Positions 47,340 through 58,609 of a stretch of DNA of 64,000 bases are shown here, piece after piece (position 1 is the stretch's first letter; each line of letters opens with the position of its first letter). Position numbers and translations under genes: made by a program. A model generated the notes under the pieces. It saw nothing but the letters and a program-made list of their open reading frames with translations, did no database searches and was not told the DNA's origin. Source of the stretch: Schistocephalus solidus (taxonomy: Eukaryota > Platyhelminthes > Cestoda > Diphyllobothriidea > Diphyllobothriidae); contig WEDG01000887.1 in NCBI GenBank assembly GCA_017591395.1, positions 1-64,000 on the forward strand. Direction: 5' to 3'.

Positions 47340-48186
47340 ATAAGACAGGTCGACCCAAAATTTGAACTCATCACTCGATACCGTGTCTACAGGTTTTAAA
47401 ATCAAGTGGCAAGGAAAATCGTAAATTCTCAAAGACCTTGAAGATGACCGCTTTGATTAGGTAAGGTTACATTCCGTATAAATTGCAAAGTTAACGAGCA
47501 AATTATTCGCATTTGGAACGAAGAAAATCCAAATGCCACCGTTAAAATAAATTGAATTAACTAAAGGTGAATGTGTTCTGCGCCATATCGAAGAAATACT
47601 TTTATGCACCGTTTTTCTTCGAGGGAAACGTGGCCGACGGCAACTATCGAGAGATGCTTAAGAGCTAGCTTATTGACAAAATTGAGTTAAATGAACATGC
47701 CCAGTTCAATTTTCAACTAGATGGGTTTCCACCACACTGGAAACTCATAGTGCGAACATTTCTTAACATTTTAGTGAAATGACCTCTATGCCCGCCTAAC
47801 TCGACACCGTGTTATTTCTTTCTGTGGAGTTATTTGAAAGGTCTGGTTTCCATTCAGCCACTTCCTAAATGTATAGAAGGACTCAAAGGGAGAATCACCG
47901 AGGCTCTGAAGTCGGTTCCACAAAACGGGCTGCTGTGATTGTGTCAAGAAATTGACTATGCTGACTTCATGTGTGCCACGTCACAAGCGGTGCGCACAGT
48001 GAACATTGGAAATAATTTCGGAACATATTTAAATTACCACCTCACCTGATCTTTTCTGGGAAATTTGAAGGACAAACCTTGTCATGTTTACAATGAAGCC
48101 CTCTAAGTTTCATTTCTCTTCACCAAATATTCCCTCCAATATGAACATCGCGGATGCTGCCAGATTTTTCGTTATACCCTGTATAT
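47340..48186 (+). pseudogene. Tc1/mariner-type transposase remnant
   Basis: Pieces of a DDE transposase can be read on the plus strand: KVTFRINCKVNEQIIRIW, NEENPNATV, APFFFEGNVADGNYREML, FNFQLDGFPPHWKLIVRTFL (the second catalytic Asp of 'QQDGAPPH' is kept), TPCYFFLWSYLKGLV (the third catalytic residue of 'TPCDFFLW' is changed to Y) and LPKCIEGLKGRITEAL. Stops and frameshifts make it dead, and the N-terminal DNA-binding part is missing. The right end TATACCCTGTATA (48173-48185) is the reverse of the TATACAGGGT-type terminal repeat of such elements. A degenerate left counterpart may lie at 47342. It sits in the intron between TM1-3 and TM4-5 exons. Confidence 0.7.
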
Positions 48187-48255
48187 TAGTGGAATCATTA
48201 GACCATTTCAACCCTTAATTTTGTTGATAAGTAGTGTCTCTTGTGCTCTACTCAG

Positions 48256-48551
48256 TTACGGCATTACAAAGTCGCGTCTGGGCACCCTCTACCGACGAGT
48301 TCTCTTCGTCTGTGCCATCTACTTCCTCTGCTCAGTAATCGACTCCGGTATCCTCGTTTATCACGGGCGCTTCAAGCCCTCACTTCTGGTGCTCCTCGGT
48401 GGCCTGCCACTCATCGTCATTGATCTAGTCATCCTCTGGTGGAGCCTGAGCTACCTGGCAAGCACTCTGCGTGAGACTAGGATGCGGCGGAACGCTGTTA
48501 AGTACCGCCTCTATCGTACATTCAGTGGTCTTCTCATTTTTGTTGGCATTG
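48256..48551 (+). CDS. TMEM87: TMEM87-like exon: TM4-TM5 and start of TM6
   Basis: The acceptor TGCTCTACTCAG leads in; the first base completes the glycine codon split by the previous intron, giving the family motif GYGITKSRLG. TM4 is VLFVCAIYFLCSVIDSGIL and TM5 is LLGGLPLIVIDLVILWWSL. The conserved loop RRNAVKYRLYRTFSGLLIF then enters TM6. The exon ends in phase 1 at ATTG/GTAAGC. Read past the donor the frame continues with unrelated sequence to a stop at 48649, so an unspliced reading is unlikely. Confidence 0.92.
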
Positions 48552-50819
48552 GTAAGCAACAGGATTCGTTCTTCTACGGCTACCCTCAGTGCCTCTTTTT
48601 TGTAAAAGTTTCATTTATACACGCTTCCTATTGCTCAGTGAATTTTTAACCCATGTGAGTGAAGAAGAAGAAGAAAAAGAAAAAGAATAGGAGGAAAAAA
48701 TAAGAAATAAGAAGAGAGAAGGAGAAGAAGAAAAATGAAGCGGTTCGAGTATCGAAACAATTGCTTTATCATCCTGAGCTTTCGAACTCGTGCATGCAGT
48801 CGTTCGCCAGCAGGAAAAAAAATGCTACAATTATGGGTGGGGGGGGGGTAGAAACCAATCAATGGTCAATGACTGAAGTCTAGAGGTGACTGCGCAGAAC
48901 TTTGTATGCCGGCCCCACATCGACTGATTTAGTTTTCATCCGAGGACAGGAAAGTTCGTTTGTAGTCCGCAGCCACGATTCATAAATGGAAAGAAGAGCC
49001 CTATTTTATTAAGCTAACGGATATTTTGACCATCGCAACCTGCAGCGTCCTCCTGTCACACGAGGTGAGTGCAGTTGTGGGTTTCGTTGAACCCACCTCA
49101 CTCTCATCGCTTACTGATGACAGGGCAATGTGAAAGGGATCGCAGGTGGGTATAAACGCAGTGATTGAAAAGAGTAGAAAGTCCGATTTTGTGTTCCACA
49201 CATGACTTAGCCTCCAAATCTGCAAGTGCCAGTCTTTGTTTAGGGGGAAGGGGCTCGGCCTCAAATAAGACGCACAAAAAATATTTTTGTGTATGTTTTC
49301 CATAAAATTTATTTGCATTTAAAAGAGCATTGAAAATAAATAAGAAGAATGCATGATAATTACTAGCCATTTTTGCAGAAGATTAGAAAGATGCTCGTTC
49401 AAAAGCCGGCATCCTAGCGTGATTGAACTATCCTGGGATTTAGTTGCACGAAAGTTAATATTACAACTCTGCTTAAGTATTTGTTCGAATCCAGAACACA
49501 CTTCAAAATTTTGGTTGAGATTTAATGAGACAGGAAATCTACTGTAAACGACAATGCCGTAAGGCCGGCATTAAGCGGGAACCATAACTGCCTGAACCCC
49601 GTCCCAAATATGAACCAAATGTCCGTCCTAGCCACAGCCTTTAACGTGCCGTGTTATTTTGCAGCACCTCTTGTGTTCTATGGTAAGGAATTTTGTAATT
49701 TGGCGTGAGAAGCGATACCTCGCCATCGACCTCGTTTTCCCATTGCTCACGCACCGCTTCCTTGACGTTACATGCTGTTCCTTCCGACGTTCCTAAAACC
49801 GATGCGCTCCAGGCACCACTTGGAGAGCGATTGATCGTTTGATTAGTCTGCACATAGTGAATGCGGGACACATAACACTCCCTAGCTTTGCTGAAACAGT
49901 CACTTATCGGGTAGTTGAATAAACGTATCAATGTTAAGAAAGGACTAATAGCATTGGTACCTTTGACATAGTTTACTTCCTTTAGTATTTTTTTGTTTGA
50001 GTGGGGAAATAGTTACCCCCTCCCCCTCTTCCCTGCGAAAGCTGCTCTTGCGATAAATTTCAAGGTTATCTCTGCCGGTGTCCTAACCCTAACACCCCTC
50101 CGCCTCCCTTGAATTTGGTTTAGAGCTATCTATTTCCGTGTCCTGATATTTTGTTCTTGATCCGAGCAACATCGTTCAGATCACCCTAACCCCTTCCAGT
50201 CGGTGGTCAACAGAACACCGGTGGATATATGGCCCACTTTATTTACTGCCTTCGGTAATCGCGCTTGATGTCCACATAAGTGAATTCTTGTCTCCAAGTC
50301 GCGAGTGTGGGTTACAAGGCCCTCAGCAAACATGCCTTAGTCGAGAGGTATTTTCGACGAAGGTAAGGCGTCTTTCGATTGTTATAGGGTTGCGAAAATT
50401 CCCATTGAACAATTTTAAAGACGATTGGGCGAGCACGCGTTTGCTTTCAATAAATTCTCTTCAGGCCTGTTTATTTCTATTGCTGTGTAACTAAATAAAA
50501 TATGCAGGCAAGTAAAAAAATTAACTTTCCCGATGGCCACCACTCCCTCCTGACGTTGATCAGAAGACACTGAATGTGGTTTTGTTAACTCCCACAGCCT
50601 TGCAACAGTACGATTTTTTACTTGTCCGCATAGTCTACTTATTTAACTTGCAATATAAATGTTCAGGCCTTAAAAGAATTTATCTAAAATATACTTACGT
50701 TTGCATAATTGCCTTTTGACGAACATATTTACATGGCTTTAAGTCATTGCCTTATGACACTTACTAGGTCTATCGGCAGGTATCGATCATAAATTTATTA
50801 TATTTGTGGCCAAAATACA
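48552..50819. other. Intronic sequence, unassigned
   Basis: It contains a purine-rich (GAA)n-like stretch (48655-48740) and a G run (48836-48848). Short open frames on both strands at 49.0-49.9 kb resemble nothing known. Confidence 0.5.
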
Positions 50820-51830
50820 TCCATCGCACCCGCCTCAACTGTTCGCACTGCCCACGCGCATTCACTCACCGCATGGGCCTCCATGAAAACCTGTGGTAGA
50901 ACACCGCGGCCATCACAGCTCATCAGTACCTACTTCACACATGACCACGCCAAACATCACACATGCGTGCTCACAAACGGCAGTGTTCCGCGTTTTCTTT
51001 TCTATGCATCTACTATGCCGCATGTATGATGCGAGCTTGAGACTACCACGGTACCCTTGACCTCGTGACGTGCAAGTTTACCAACTGACGATTGAGCTCA
51101 GACCTTGCAATCAGTCCGTTGTATGTTTGTATGCAGTGGCCGACCAGTTAACTGAGAGTCATCTTGTAATGCCTCTTTTACCTGACCTCTGGCACTTACA
51201 CATGTGAAGTCCAAGCCCCTCACCCCTTTTGTGTGAAATCCGGGTGCTTGTGTTTTAGAGCTAACTCGTATATGTGGTACGCGTAGATGTTAGTAGATAC
51301 GTCAGCCATTCTGCTCATCCCCCAAACCAGTCAACTGACCGACTCGGACAGTGGCTGGGGCCAGGGAATGGGAATTGCAAGTAAGGTAGATGACTCAGCG
51401 CATTTTCATCATTATAAACTATCTGACGCGCTTGAAGCTATCATGGTGCGCTAAAAGCCTCGGCTTGGAAGGTTGCCAACGGACGGGATAACTTGGACCA
51501 CGCGGTAAGCCTTGTGGATTTGTGCGGAGTGGCTGACTGGTGAACTGAGAGTCAGCCTGTAATGTCTCCTTAATGTGGCCGTTATGGCTCTCCCACGCAT
51601 TGGGATCGGAACTAGTTGTGGCGGCACGCTTAGGGGTGGCTCCGGCCGCGCCAGCTACCGGCGCTTTCTCTCGCTTCTGGTCTTCTTGACTTGCTCATGA
51701 CATCGGGCAAAGGTGGAGGAGGGGAGAGAATGCAGTAGATGCCGCGCAAGTCTACTCATTATAATATAATTCATCGCCCCTGCACCACTTTGTTGTGCGG
51801 CATACGATTGACCTCATCTAAACTGCCAGT
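50820..51830 (+). mobile_element. 5'-truncated RTE-like LINE: last finger plus 3' UTR
   Basis: 50842-50890 encodes NCSHCPRAFTHRMGLHENL, the last finger of the family (compare HCPHCPRAFTHRMGLFGQMR at 59.8 kb). The family 3' UTR follows (51340-51830) with the GGTGCGCTAAAAGCC block, the CTTCTGGTCTTCTTGAC block and AGATGCCGCGCAAGTCTAC. It is intronic, in the same orientation as the gene. Confidence 0.7.
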
Positions 51831-52230
51831 CAAATTGTCACGTTTGGGGACCGTTTCATAATGTTTGCTCGCCGACCATAGTGCCTCCTGTGACGAGTAA
51901 GAACTTAAACTTTTTGGGACGGTTTGTGTTTAAATAAAGAATTATTTTACAAGTAACTTGACAGTAATTACGACCTCCTGGACATGCGACATAAAAAAAT
52001 ATATGATTTTATGGGAACTTCTGCAACTCAACAAAAAATGGTATTCCTGTCCTCCGAAAGTTGGCATTAGATACCATTCCCCGCTGCGAAGTGTAAATAA
52101 GAGAAGGCGGTTAATTTTGAATTACTGCTAGATCTTCTGTTCGTCTGCAGAAATCCTGCAATGTATGTGGTGAAGTTGTTGATAGTAAGTCCACTTACGT
52201 TTCCTCACACTTATCCTTTTTTATTTTTAG

Positions 52231-52289
52231 TGTCTTTACTCTGCATGATCTCCTCGGTGGTTGTGCTACACTGGAGACCTTGTACCAGA
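52231..52289 (+). CDS. TMEM87: TMEM87-like exon: TM6
   Basis: A 59-nt exon after the pyrimidine-rich acceptor CTTTTTTATTTTTAG. Its first two bases complete a valine codon begun at 48551; the rest encodes SLLCMISSVVVLHWRPCTR. It ends in phase 0 at AGA/GTAAGT, a consensus donor. The previous exon gives the start of TM6 (GLLIFVGI) and this one the end, reproducing the length and position of TM6 in TMEM87 proteins. It is too short to stand out as a frame on its own; the matching phases on both sides support it. Confidence 0.85.
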
Positions 52290-53863
52290 GTAAGTAATTT
52301 AGATCGACTGCTCCAAATTCAAATGCCTATTTCCCTCCCCTCCCGCTGCTTTTCATCACTTCTGGGGCCAGTGATGATCTTCCACCCGCTCGTTTTTCCT
52401 TTATCCACTTCTGTACACACTGCATCAATCGTAGCACCACGCATTTACCCACTGAAGCGTTGACCTGTTGCTTTGACCACCGTTTCTTTTCATACAGCAC
52501 TTCCACTCAGTAGTGGCTTTATGCGGACAATTAGCCGTAAGAAACATGGAGTACGGTAACCTCGGGATTACGCGGTTTCCCTGCTTGCCTTACTGTGTAC
52601 CAAAAAAAACAGAGAAGGAGACGCGATCGCACTGACACGAATTGTATTTGTCTGCCATTTCGGATTCACACACTAATCCATCACTATAAACAAATTCAGA
52701 TAAAGGTTGTGTTTTGCAAGGCTTTACTGCATTTCTAGTATGCAGTTGCTATACCACGGCACACCTATCAAAATTAAAGGCTCCTGCAGGTGGCTGCTCT
52801 TGGTGCGATGCTTGTTCGATTGTCCACAACGGATCGTTAACTACTGAAAATTTATAACTCTTGTTAGTTATTGTCAGGTTTATTAATCGGCCATTTGACT
52901 TACCGAAGTTTGCACTGGAAACCGTTCCATCACGCACTCCCCGCTTCGCTAATTACTCATTCCAAGAAAACTAACCGCCAGTAATGGAGGTGGAGGTCAT
53001 TGTGCTTGATAATAGACTGAGGTTGAATTACCATGACAGAAGCAGCTGGCGGCTCACGTAGTGTTTCGCCTCTTGAGGTTTTCGTCGAACTTGAAGTATG
53101 CCCGCGCTCCGTCCAGTAAGCCGTGATCTGGGAGCTGGTGCGAGTCATTCTGCCTGCAACTACACCAGATCCGGTAAATGCCTCCAGGTATTTCTTGCCC
53201 TAAGGCAATCGCGTCTCAAACCAAAGCGAAACTTCGACATACCCACTGTCAGTTGCTATCCAATCGTGTCTAATTCGCCGCCTGGTTCAATTATGAATCA
53301 AAGGTCGTCTTCGAATGCGGGAAATAATACGTTAGTTCAGTATTCATGCTCGCAGCTGACGGACTGTTAGTTCGTGACTCAATTGTTTGAGCTATGACTC
53401 CTACTAACCGGCGGGTATGCTCTATTTGAGGTTTCGGCATGACTAGCTGACAACGGTAAATAGGCCTGCGATTCCTATGCAGTCTGCGTTTCTATAAACG
53501 GTATGCATCCTGAAGACAAGGTGTGCGTAAATATAGCTCGACCGGGAGAACAAACATCAAGGTGCTCGTTCGTCTTCCTTCTCTTGATTGTATTGTTCGG
53601 CCTCTATTTAACGTGCAATTTGTGTGCCGGGTAGTAGCTGTGTATCTACGAAGTCCGTGCATTCATATCTCAGGTTTCCCTCCTGACTGATAACTGCAAC
53701 TAGACATTTAGTGATTAGCCTGATATCTTCTTTGAACATGACGTTGACCACTACCATCGATCAGAGCGGCTGTGAGAAAGTCTTGCAAGGCCTCGACCTC
53801 ATTTTCTCAGTGGCCAAATTGACATAAAACTGCTTTCTGAGCTTATCTTGGAGGGTGATCGGT
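52290..53863. other. Intronic sequence, unassigned
   Basis: Minus-strand frames at 52749-52937 and 52957-53148 and a plus-strand frame at 53098-53370 overlap each other and show no known domain. No terminal repeats were seen. Confidence 0.4.
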
Positions 53864-56800
53864 TCAGTTCAGTTTTATTAAGGGAAATATAGGCTAAGTC
53901 TTTGAGCTCCCTATTGATTTCAATGACACTGCAAATTAAAAAAGGCTGACATATAATGGACGTTGGACACAGGGTTATCTCCCCGACACTGCAGGGCATC
54001 GGACGAACAATTATAAAATAATGTTACTAAAACAATAGGGAGTAGTATGTTATATGACGCAAAATTGTGCATGGGAATATCTTTCAGGAAATGTGTTAGG
54101 TTCGGATGTCGTGGTGGTACTTATGGCTGTACTGGTCAAACTTCCGCTTAAAAGTGTCAACGGATGGGTACATGATTATGTCCACAGGCAGAGCATTCCA
54201 GGCCTTAATCACTCTGTTGGAGAAGAAGAAGAACCTTCTTGTGTCACGTCTTGCACCTGTCACACGTAGTTTAATGGGATGCCTTCGCAAAGTAGTGGTA
54301 GTTGCCAGCTCAACGAAGTCGCCAGATGCAAGGCAACAATCCTGACCCCGCAGCATGCGAAAGGCTTGTATTAGGTCACCGCGTAGCTGTCTATAGTCCA
54401 GAGGAAACAGATCAAAATTAGACAATCGTGTCTCGTAAGGCAGGCAGCTTTGACCTTGAACAAGCTTGGTTGCACGTCTTTGGACCTTCTCAAGGGTGTT
54501 GTGGTCATTGACAGACCACGGTCTCCAGGCTTGTATGGCAAATTCCAATTGTGGTCCCACGAACATCCCGAAGACCTTAATAAAGCACTCTTTGTTGAAC
54601 TTTGCAAACGCTCGCTTAATTAGATACATGCTTGACATGGCAGATTTTGCTACTTTTGAGCAATTGAACGATGGCTTCAGTGTGGGCGTGATCCGTACTC
54701 CTAGATCTTTCTGAGCCTCTACCTCTGGTAGCGGTGTGTCGTCCAGATAGTAAATTCTCTGGTGCCCGGAGCTGGTTCTACCGAATTGCAGAATATTGCA
54801 CTTGGTAGCATTGACTGGGAGGAGCCAGTTGTGCGACCATTCCTCGAGTCGATGCAAGTTCGCCTGTAGATTTTCTTCATCCGCTGCGTTGTGGATGACC
54901 TTCCAAAGCTTTATATCGTCAGAAAACATGGCGGTGTCGCAGTCCAAGCCAGTTACGCAGTCATAAATGTATATAAGGAAGAGGATAGGACCAAGGACGG
55001 AGCCCTGAGGAACCCCACTCTCAACCGCCACCTCCGCCGATTGTTGATCGCCAAGACGGAAAATCTGAAATCGCCCAATCAAGAAGTTTTCGATCCACTT
55101 CAAAAGCTTGCCCCTTACCCCAATACGGTTGAGTTTGTATAGGAGACGTTGGTGAGGCACGCTATCAAAGGCCTTCTTGAAGTCTATGTAGACTGCGTGC
55201 ACTTCATTTCCTTCATCGACCGCTCGGGTCCATCGTTCCCGACAGTAGAGCAAATTAGTTAAACAGGACCTTCCTCTGCGGAATCCGTGCTGCGCTTCAC
55301 AGAGAAGATGATGCCGCTCCAGAAACTGCATCAGTTCACGTTTGATGATTCGCTCCATAATCATGCAACATATGGAGGTGAAACTTACCGGCCTGTAGTT
55401 TTTGCGGAAGCCCGGCTGCCACTTTTATGTATCATGGAAATTCACGCGGTCTTCCAATCGGGTGGCAATCTACCTGCAGCGAGAGAGGCTTGGAAGAGTA
55501 GACACAAAGGTTCTGCCAACTCTACGGCCAACTCCTTCAACAACTTTGCCGGTATTACATCAGGACCTGGCGATTTGGTTTCGTCCAGCTTCAGTAGTTC
55601 CTGCAGAACAATAGGTTCTGTTATGACCACTGAGTCAATTGTCGGGATCTCTTCCGCACTATAGTTATCAGCGGTTAGATTGGCTTCTCTCGTAAAAATC
55701 CGACTGAAAGAACTCAGATAGATGCTCAGCCTTTTCCTCGTCCTTGCAAAGTTCGACGCCTTCATCCGTTTTTAACAAAGGGATGGGGTCTTTATTTCGA
55801 GTGCACTGCCTAATGTAGTTGTAGAAGAGCTTCGGGTTTTCCGCTGCATGGTTTATCAAGTTACTCTCAAAACTTTGGCGGGCTTTATAAACCAGTCCTT
55901 TTACCCTGTTCCTCTGCGTCTTGTACTTCGTCAGCGATTCGGCGGTCTTTTCCCTGAGATAAGTTTGCCACAGCTTTCGCTTGCGGTTTAATTCACTCTT
56001 CAGTGTGGTCGTTAGCCGCTGGGGCCTGTTGGTAACCTTTTTTTCGAATCAGGACAGTACTTGGTGATAAGTCCCTGTAATACGGCCTTAAATTGCAACC
56101 AATCCTTGAGAATACACCCGGTGAATGTCTCATTCCAATCTAAATGGCGCACATCAATTTTCCTTTGGGTAAAGTCTCCACGCCATAGGTTGCGTTTGAC
56201 TGTGATGCTTCGATCGGGGACAGAGGAGAGTGAATATTCCAATTGTAGGACTACGTGATCACTTTTGCCCAGTGGGGATAGACAGTTCACAATATCCACG
56301 CTGTCAGGCTCCTTTGTCAATACAAGGTCCAAACAATTTGCTTGTTGCCCCTCGCGTATTCTGGTCGGAGACAGGACGTGCTGAGTTCAGAAGCGTTTGT
56401 GTATAGCTTCTAGGAGGTGGCGATCGAAGTTTAATTCCGAGCCTGGTGCCGAGCTCAGATTCCAATCGATATTCGGAGCGTTAAATTCGCCCATAATCAT
56501 AACTTCGGATCGACTAGCAAACGATTCTAAATCATCTATCAGTCTACTGTCTGACTGTGGATCATTTCTCGGTGGTCGGTAGACCGTTAGGATCTCAAGT
56601 GCTTGAGACCCCGGCGTTCTGATGGTGAACCAGATGGCTTCAGTTTCGCACGTGAGCTTTTCCTTTTTTTCTGACACGAGCAGGCCATATTTGACATAAG
56701 TCAGCACGCCCCCACCAGGACGTCCTGCTCTATCCTTTCTGAATAACCTAAACCTTCACGATCATCCACCTTCGCGGTCAGCCACGTTTAAGTTATGGAG

Positions 56801-57335
56801 ATGATATCTGGTGAAATTTGGCACACGTATATCTTAAGTTCGTCTAATTTAGGGAGTAGGCTTTGGACATTGGTATATAAACATTTTAGTTTATTTGTGT
56901 GTTTTAAGCCAGCTATGTCGCTGCCTTCTTCATTTGAGGCAGCTGGACCGACGTTCGCGCAGGATGTGTCCATATTCAAGAGCCTTTGCATATTTCCGCA
57001 GTAGAACTGGATTTTGTGTAGATTGTTGCATTGGATTAGTTGCCCGACCGTGAGACTTTTGTCAGAATGATTGGCGTCCTCCACAGAAGGGGTTTCTGTA
57101 CTCGAACAATCACTCCGTTCCTTATTACCAGTCCCTTCTCTCCCTGTTCTTTCAAGTTCTCCAATTCCGCTTTTAGCGTCCTCCATTTCATTCTCTCTTG
57201 TACGGAGTAGTCCGGTTGAAAAAATACCTCTGTGACCGGGGACTCCCACTGCTGTTCGCTCGATTAGAAGGTCTCTCTGAAGTTTGTTTTCCAAAATTAC
57301 CTTTTCTATAAACAACTCAAACTTCACACTAGCCC
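53864..57335 (-). mobile_element. CR1-like LINE with long intact reverse transcriptase
   Basis: From 57327 the minus strand gives the end of ORF1 (VILENKLQRDLLIERTAVG) and, in the same frame, the endonuclease start (LKCLYTNVQSLLPKLDELK), halted by a TAA at 56788 in place of the conserved glutamate before TWL. Later endonuclease pieces follow: VMIMGEFNAPNIDW (catalytic D changed to E), a TGA at 56387, then LDLVLTKEP and GKSDHVVL. After several frame changes the reverse transcriptase runs without a break for 422 codons (55364-54096): HGFRRGRSCLTNLL, VYIDFKKAFDSVPH, SGVPQGSVLGPILFLIYIYD, MFSDDIKLW and a complete thumb. The 3' end carries an AATAAA and ACTGA repeats at 53870-53884. It lies antisense in the intron between TM6 and TM7 exons. 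Confidence 0.85.
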
Positions 57336-58392
57336 CCGGTTTTCTAGAGGCACACTGGCCACTCCCACTAACCTAAGCGTTTACCTGGGCGTGGTCGCTG
57401 CGTCCTGTACTTCTTGAGACGCAAATGTGAGCCTGGTCTCAGCTGGCATTAGGCTGGAACGAGAACTACGTGCGCTCGAGTACTACTGTCAGTTCACGAA
57501 AGAGACGCATCACTGATTGCTCACGTCTTCGTGTTCTTGCCCAGTATTTATCTATCCATCACTGACGTTTTTTGGAAGGTATGTCGTTAATTTATGGCTT
57601 CCTATTTCCTCATCGGCTTGCATCTTATGAAGGACTTGTCATAATGAAAATTGGTTTCGTGCAAAATTTCGATGAAATTTTATTTTTCACCCACTACTTC
57701 ATATATCAGTCCCATGTGCTTCATTTCCTTTTAAGAAGTTAAAATGTAATTTTCACGGTTGCCACATCAGCTACCGCGCCTGGACCCCTTTTCATGGGCT
57801 ACAGGAAGAGAGACCTGAGACCCCTCCTAAATGAAACCTGACACGTGTGGCGTGTGTGACTTGGTTTTTTTGGTACACAGGAGCAGACTGTTTATAATTG
57901 TTAGTCACTTCGTCCATACCCTCATCTGATCGTCTTCACTCTGTCCTGTCATTGATAAGTGGTGGCTGAGAACAATGCGTAAATTTGATTTGCTACCTGT
58001 CTGCTATCTTAAAGGCTAATTCACGCGCAAGTTGCCACTGCAACCTCCGGGTCAGTAGCTGCTCTAGTCACTCACTGAACTGAATGCTTATGCTGAAATC
58101 CTTTGAAAATAGTGCTTATTGCTGGTTATATTAGGTATGACTCAAGGGAATCAACATTGCCCACCTTGAGTCAATTATTGTTCTGTAGCCTATCATTATG
58201 TGACATACATGCTCAACTTTACAGCACGTGTTCGTTCTTTAAAATTAGCTTATTCCTAGGTTGAAATTTGCCTATTTTGGTTTCATTATCACCATGAATC
58301 TCGATAGGCTTTGTGCAGGCCCTTCCTTGCCCACAGCTTTGCTCAGCCAAAACTGCCCTCATCTGTCTTCACTTTTACTCTCCCTTTTCTAG
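57336..58392. other. Intronic sequence, unassigned
   Basis: Sequence between the CR1-like LINE and the TM7 exon. No element recognised. Confidence 0.4.
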
Positions 58393-58582
58393 GCCTGGCG
58401 CTTTATTTGGTTTGACGAGACTTTCTGGCAAATACTGTTCTTTGTCGTTCTTGTTGCAATCGTCTTCCAATGGCGGCCCAGCAGTACAAACAAGCTCTAC
58501 GCTCGAAGCGCATTTCTCGATCCAGATGTTGAGCCGCCGCCTGAGGACCTCGAGGAACGACTCATCGAAAGCATAGTTTCGG
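58393..58582 (+). CDS. TMEM87: TMEM87-like exon: TM7 and start of cytosolic tail
   Basis: The acceptor CTCCCTTTTCTAG is followed in phase 0 by AWRFIWFDETFWQ, then TM7 ILFFVVLVAIVFQ and the family motif WRPSSTNKLYARSAFLDPD. An acidic stretch (PPPEDLEERLIESIVS) comes next. The exon ends in phase 1 at TCGG/GTAATA. The 'W-x-x-x-W-x-D-x-x-F/I-W' lead into TM7 and 'W-R-P-S-x-x-N' right after it are diagnostic of TMEM87. The rest of the tail must lie downstream of the RTE-like LINE or outside the window. Confidence 0.9.
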
Positions 58583-58609
58583 GTAATACATGCACTCACA
58601 CTGCCACAC

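Larger units (their letters stand above)
35343..58582 (+). other. TMEM87: Gene span: TMEM87-like seven-transmembrane Golgi protein (partial)
   Basis: Eight exons (and a ninth, tentative one) reconstruct most of a TMEM87-family protein: signal peptide, N-terminal luminal region, last luminal strand, and all seven membrane helices. Exons in the membrane domain join in perfect phase: 45513/46677 phase 0, 46945/48256 phase 2, 48551/52231 phase 1, 52289/58393 phase 0. TMEM87 proteins belong to the lung-seven-TM/GOLD-domain seven-helix group and reside in the Golgi, with roles reported in endosome-to-Golgi traffic and ion conduction. Luminal exons between 35.7 and 45.4 kb and the cytosolic tail after 58582 were not found. 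Introns carry most of the mobile elements of the right half of the window. Confidence 0.8.

Noticed and set aside
47223..47432. Minus-strand frame 47223-47432 as a transposase part
   Set aside because: The segment SSDEFKFWVDL looks superficially like a transposase strand but is on the strand opposite to the mariner-type remnant and not collinear with it.
48658..48862. Minus-strand hydrophobic frame 48635-48862 as a membrane protein
   Set aside because: It is the complement of a purine-rich low-complexity stretch, which yields leucine/phenylalanine runs by composition.
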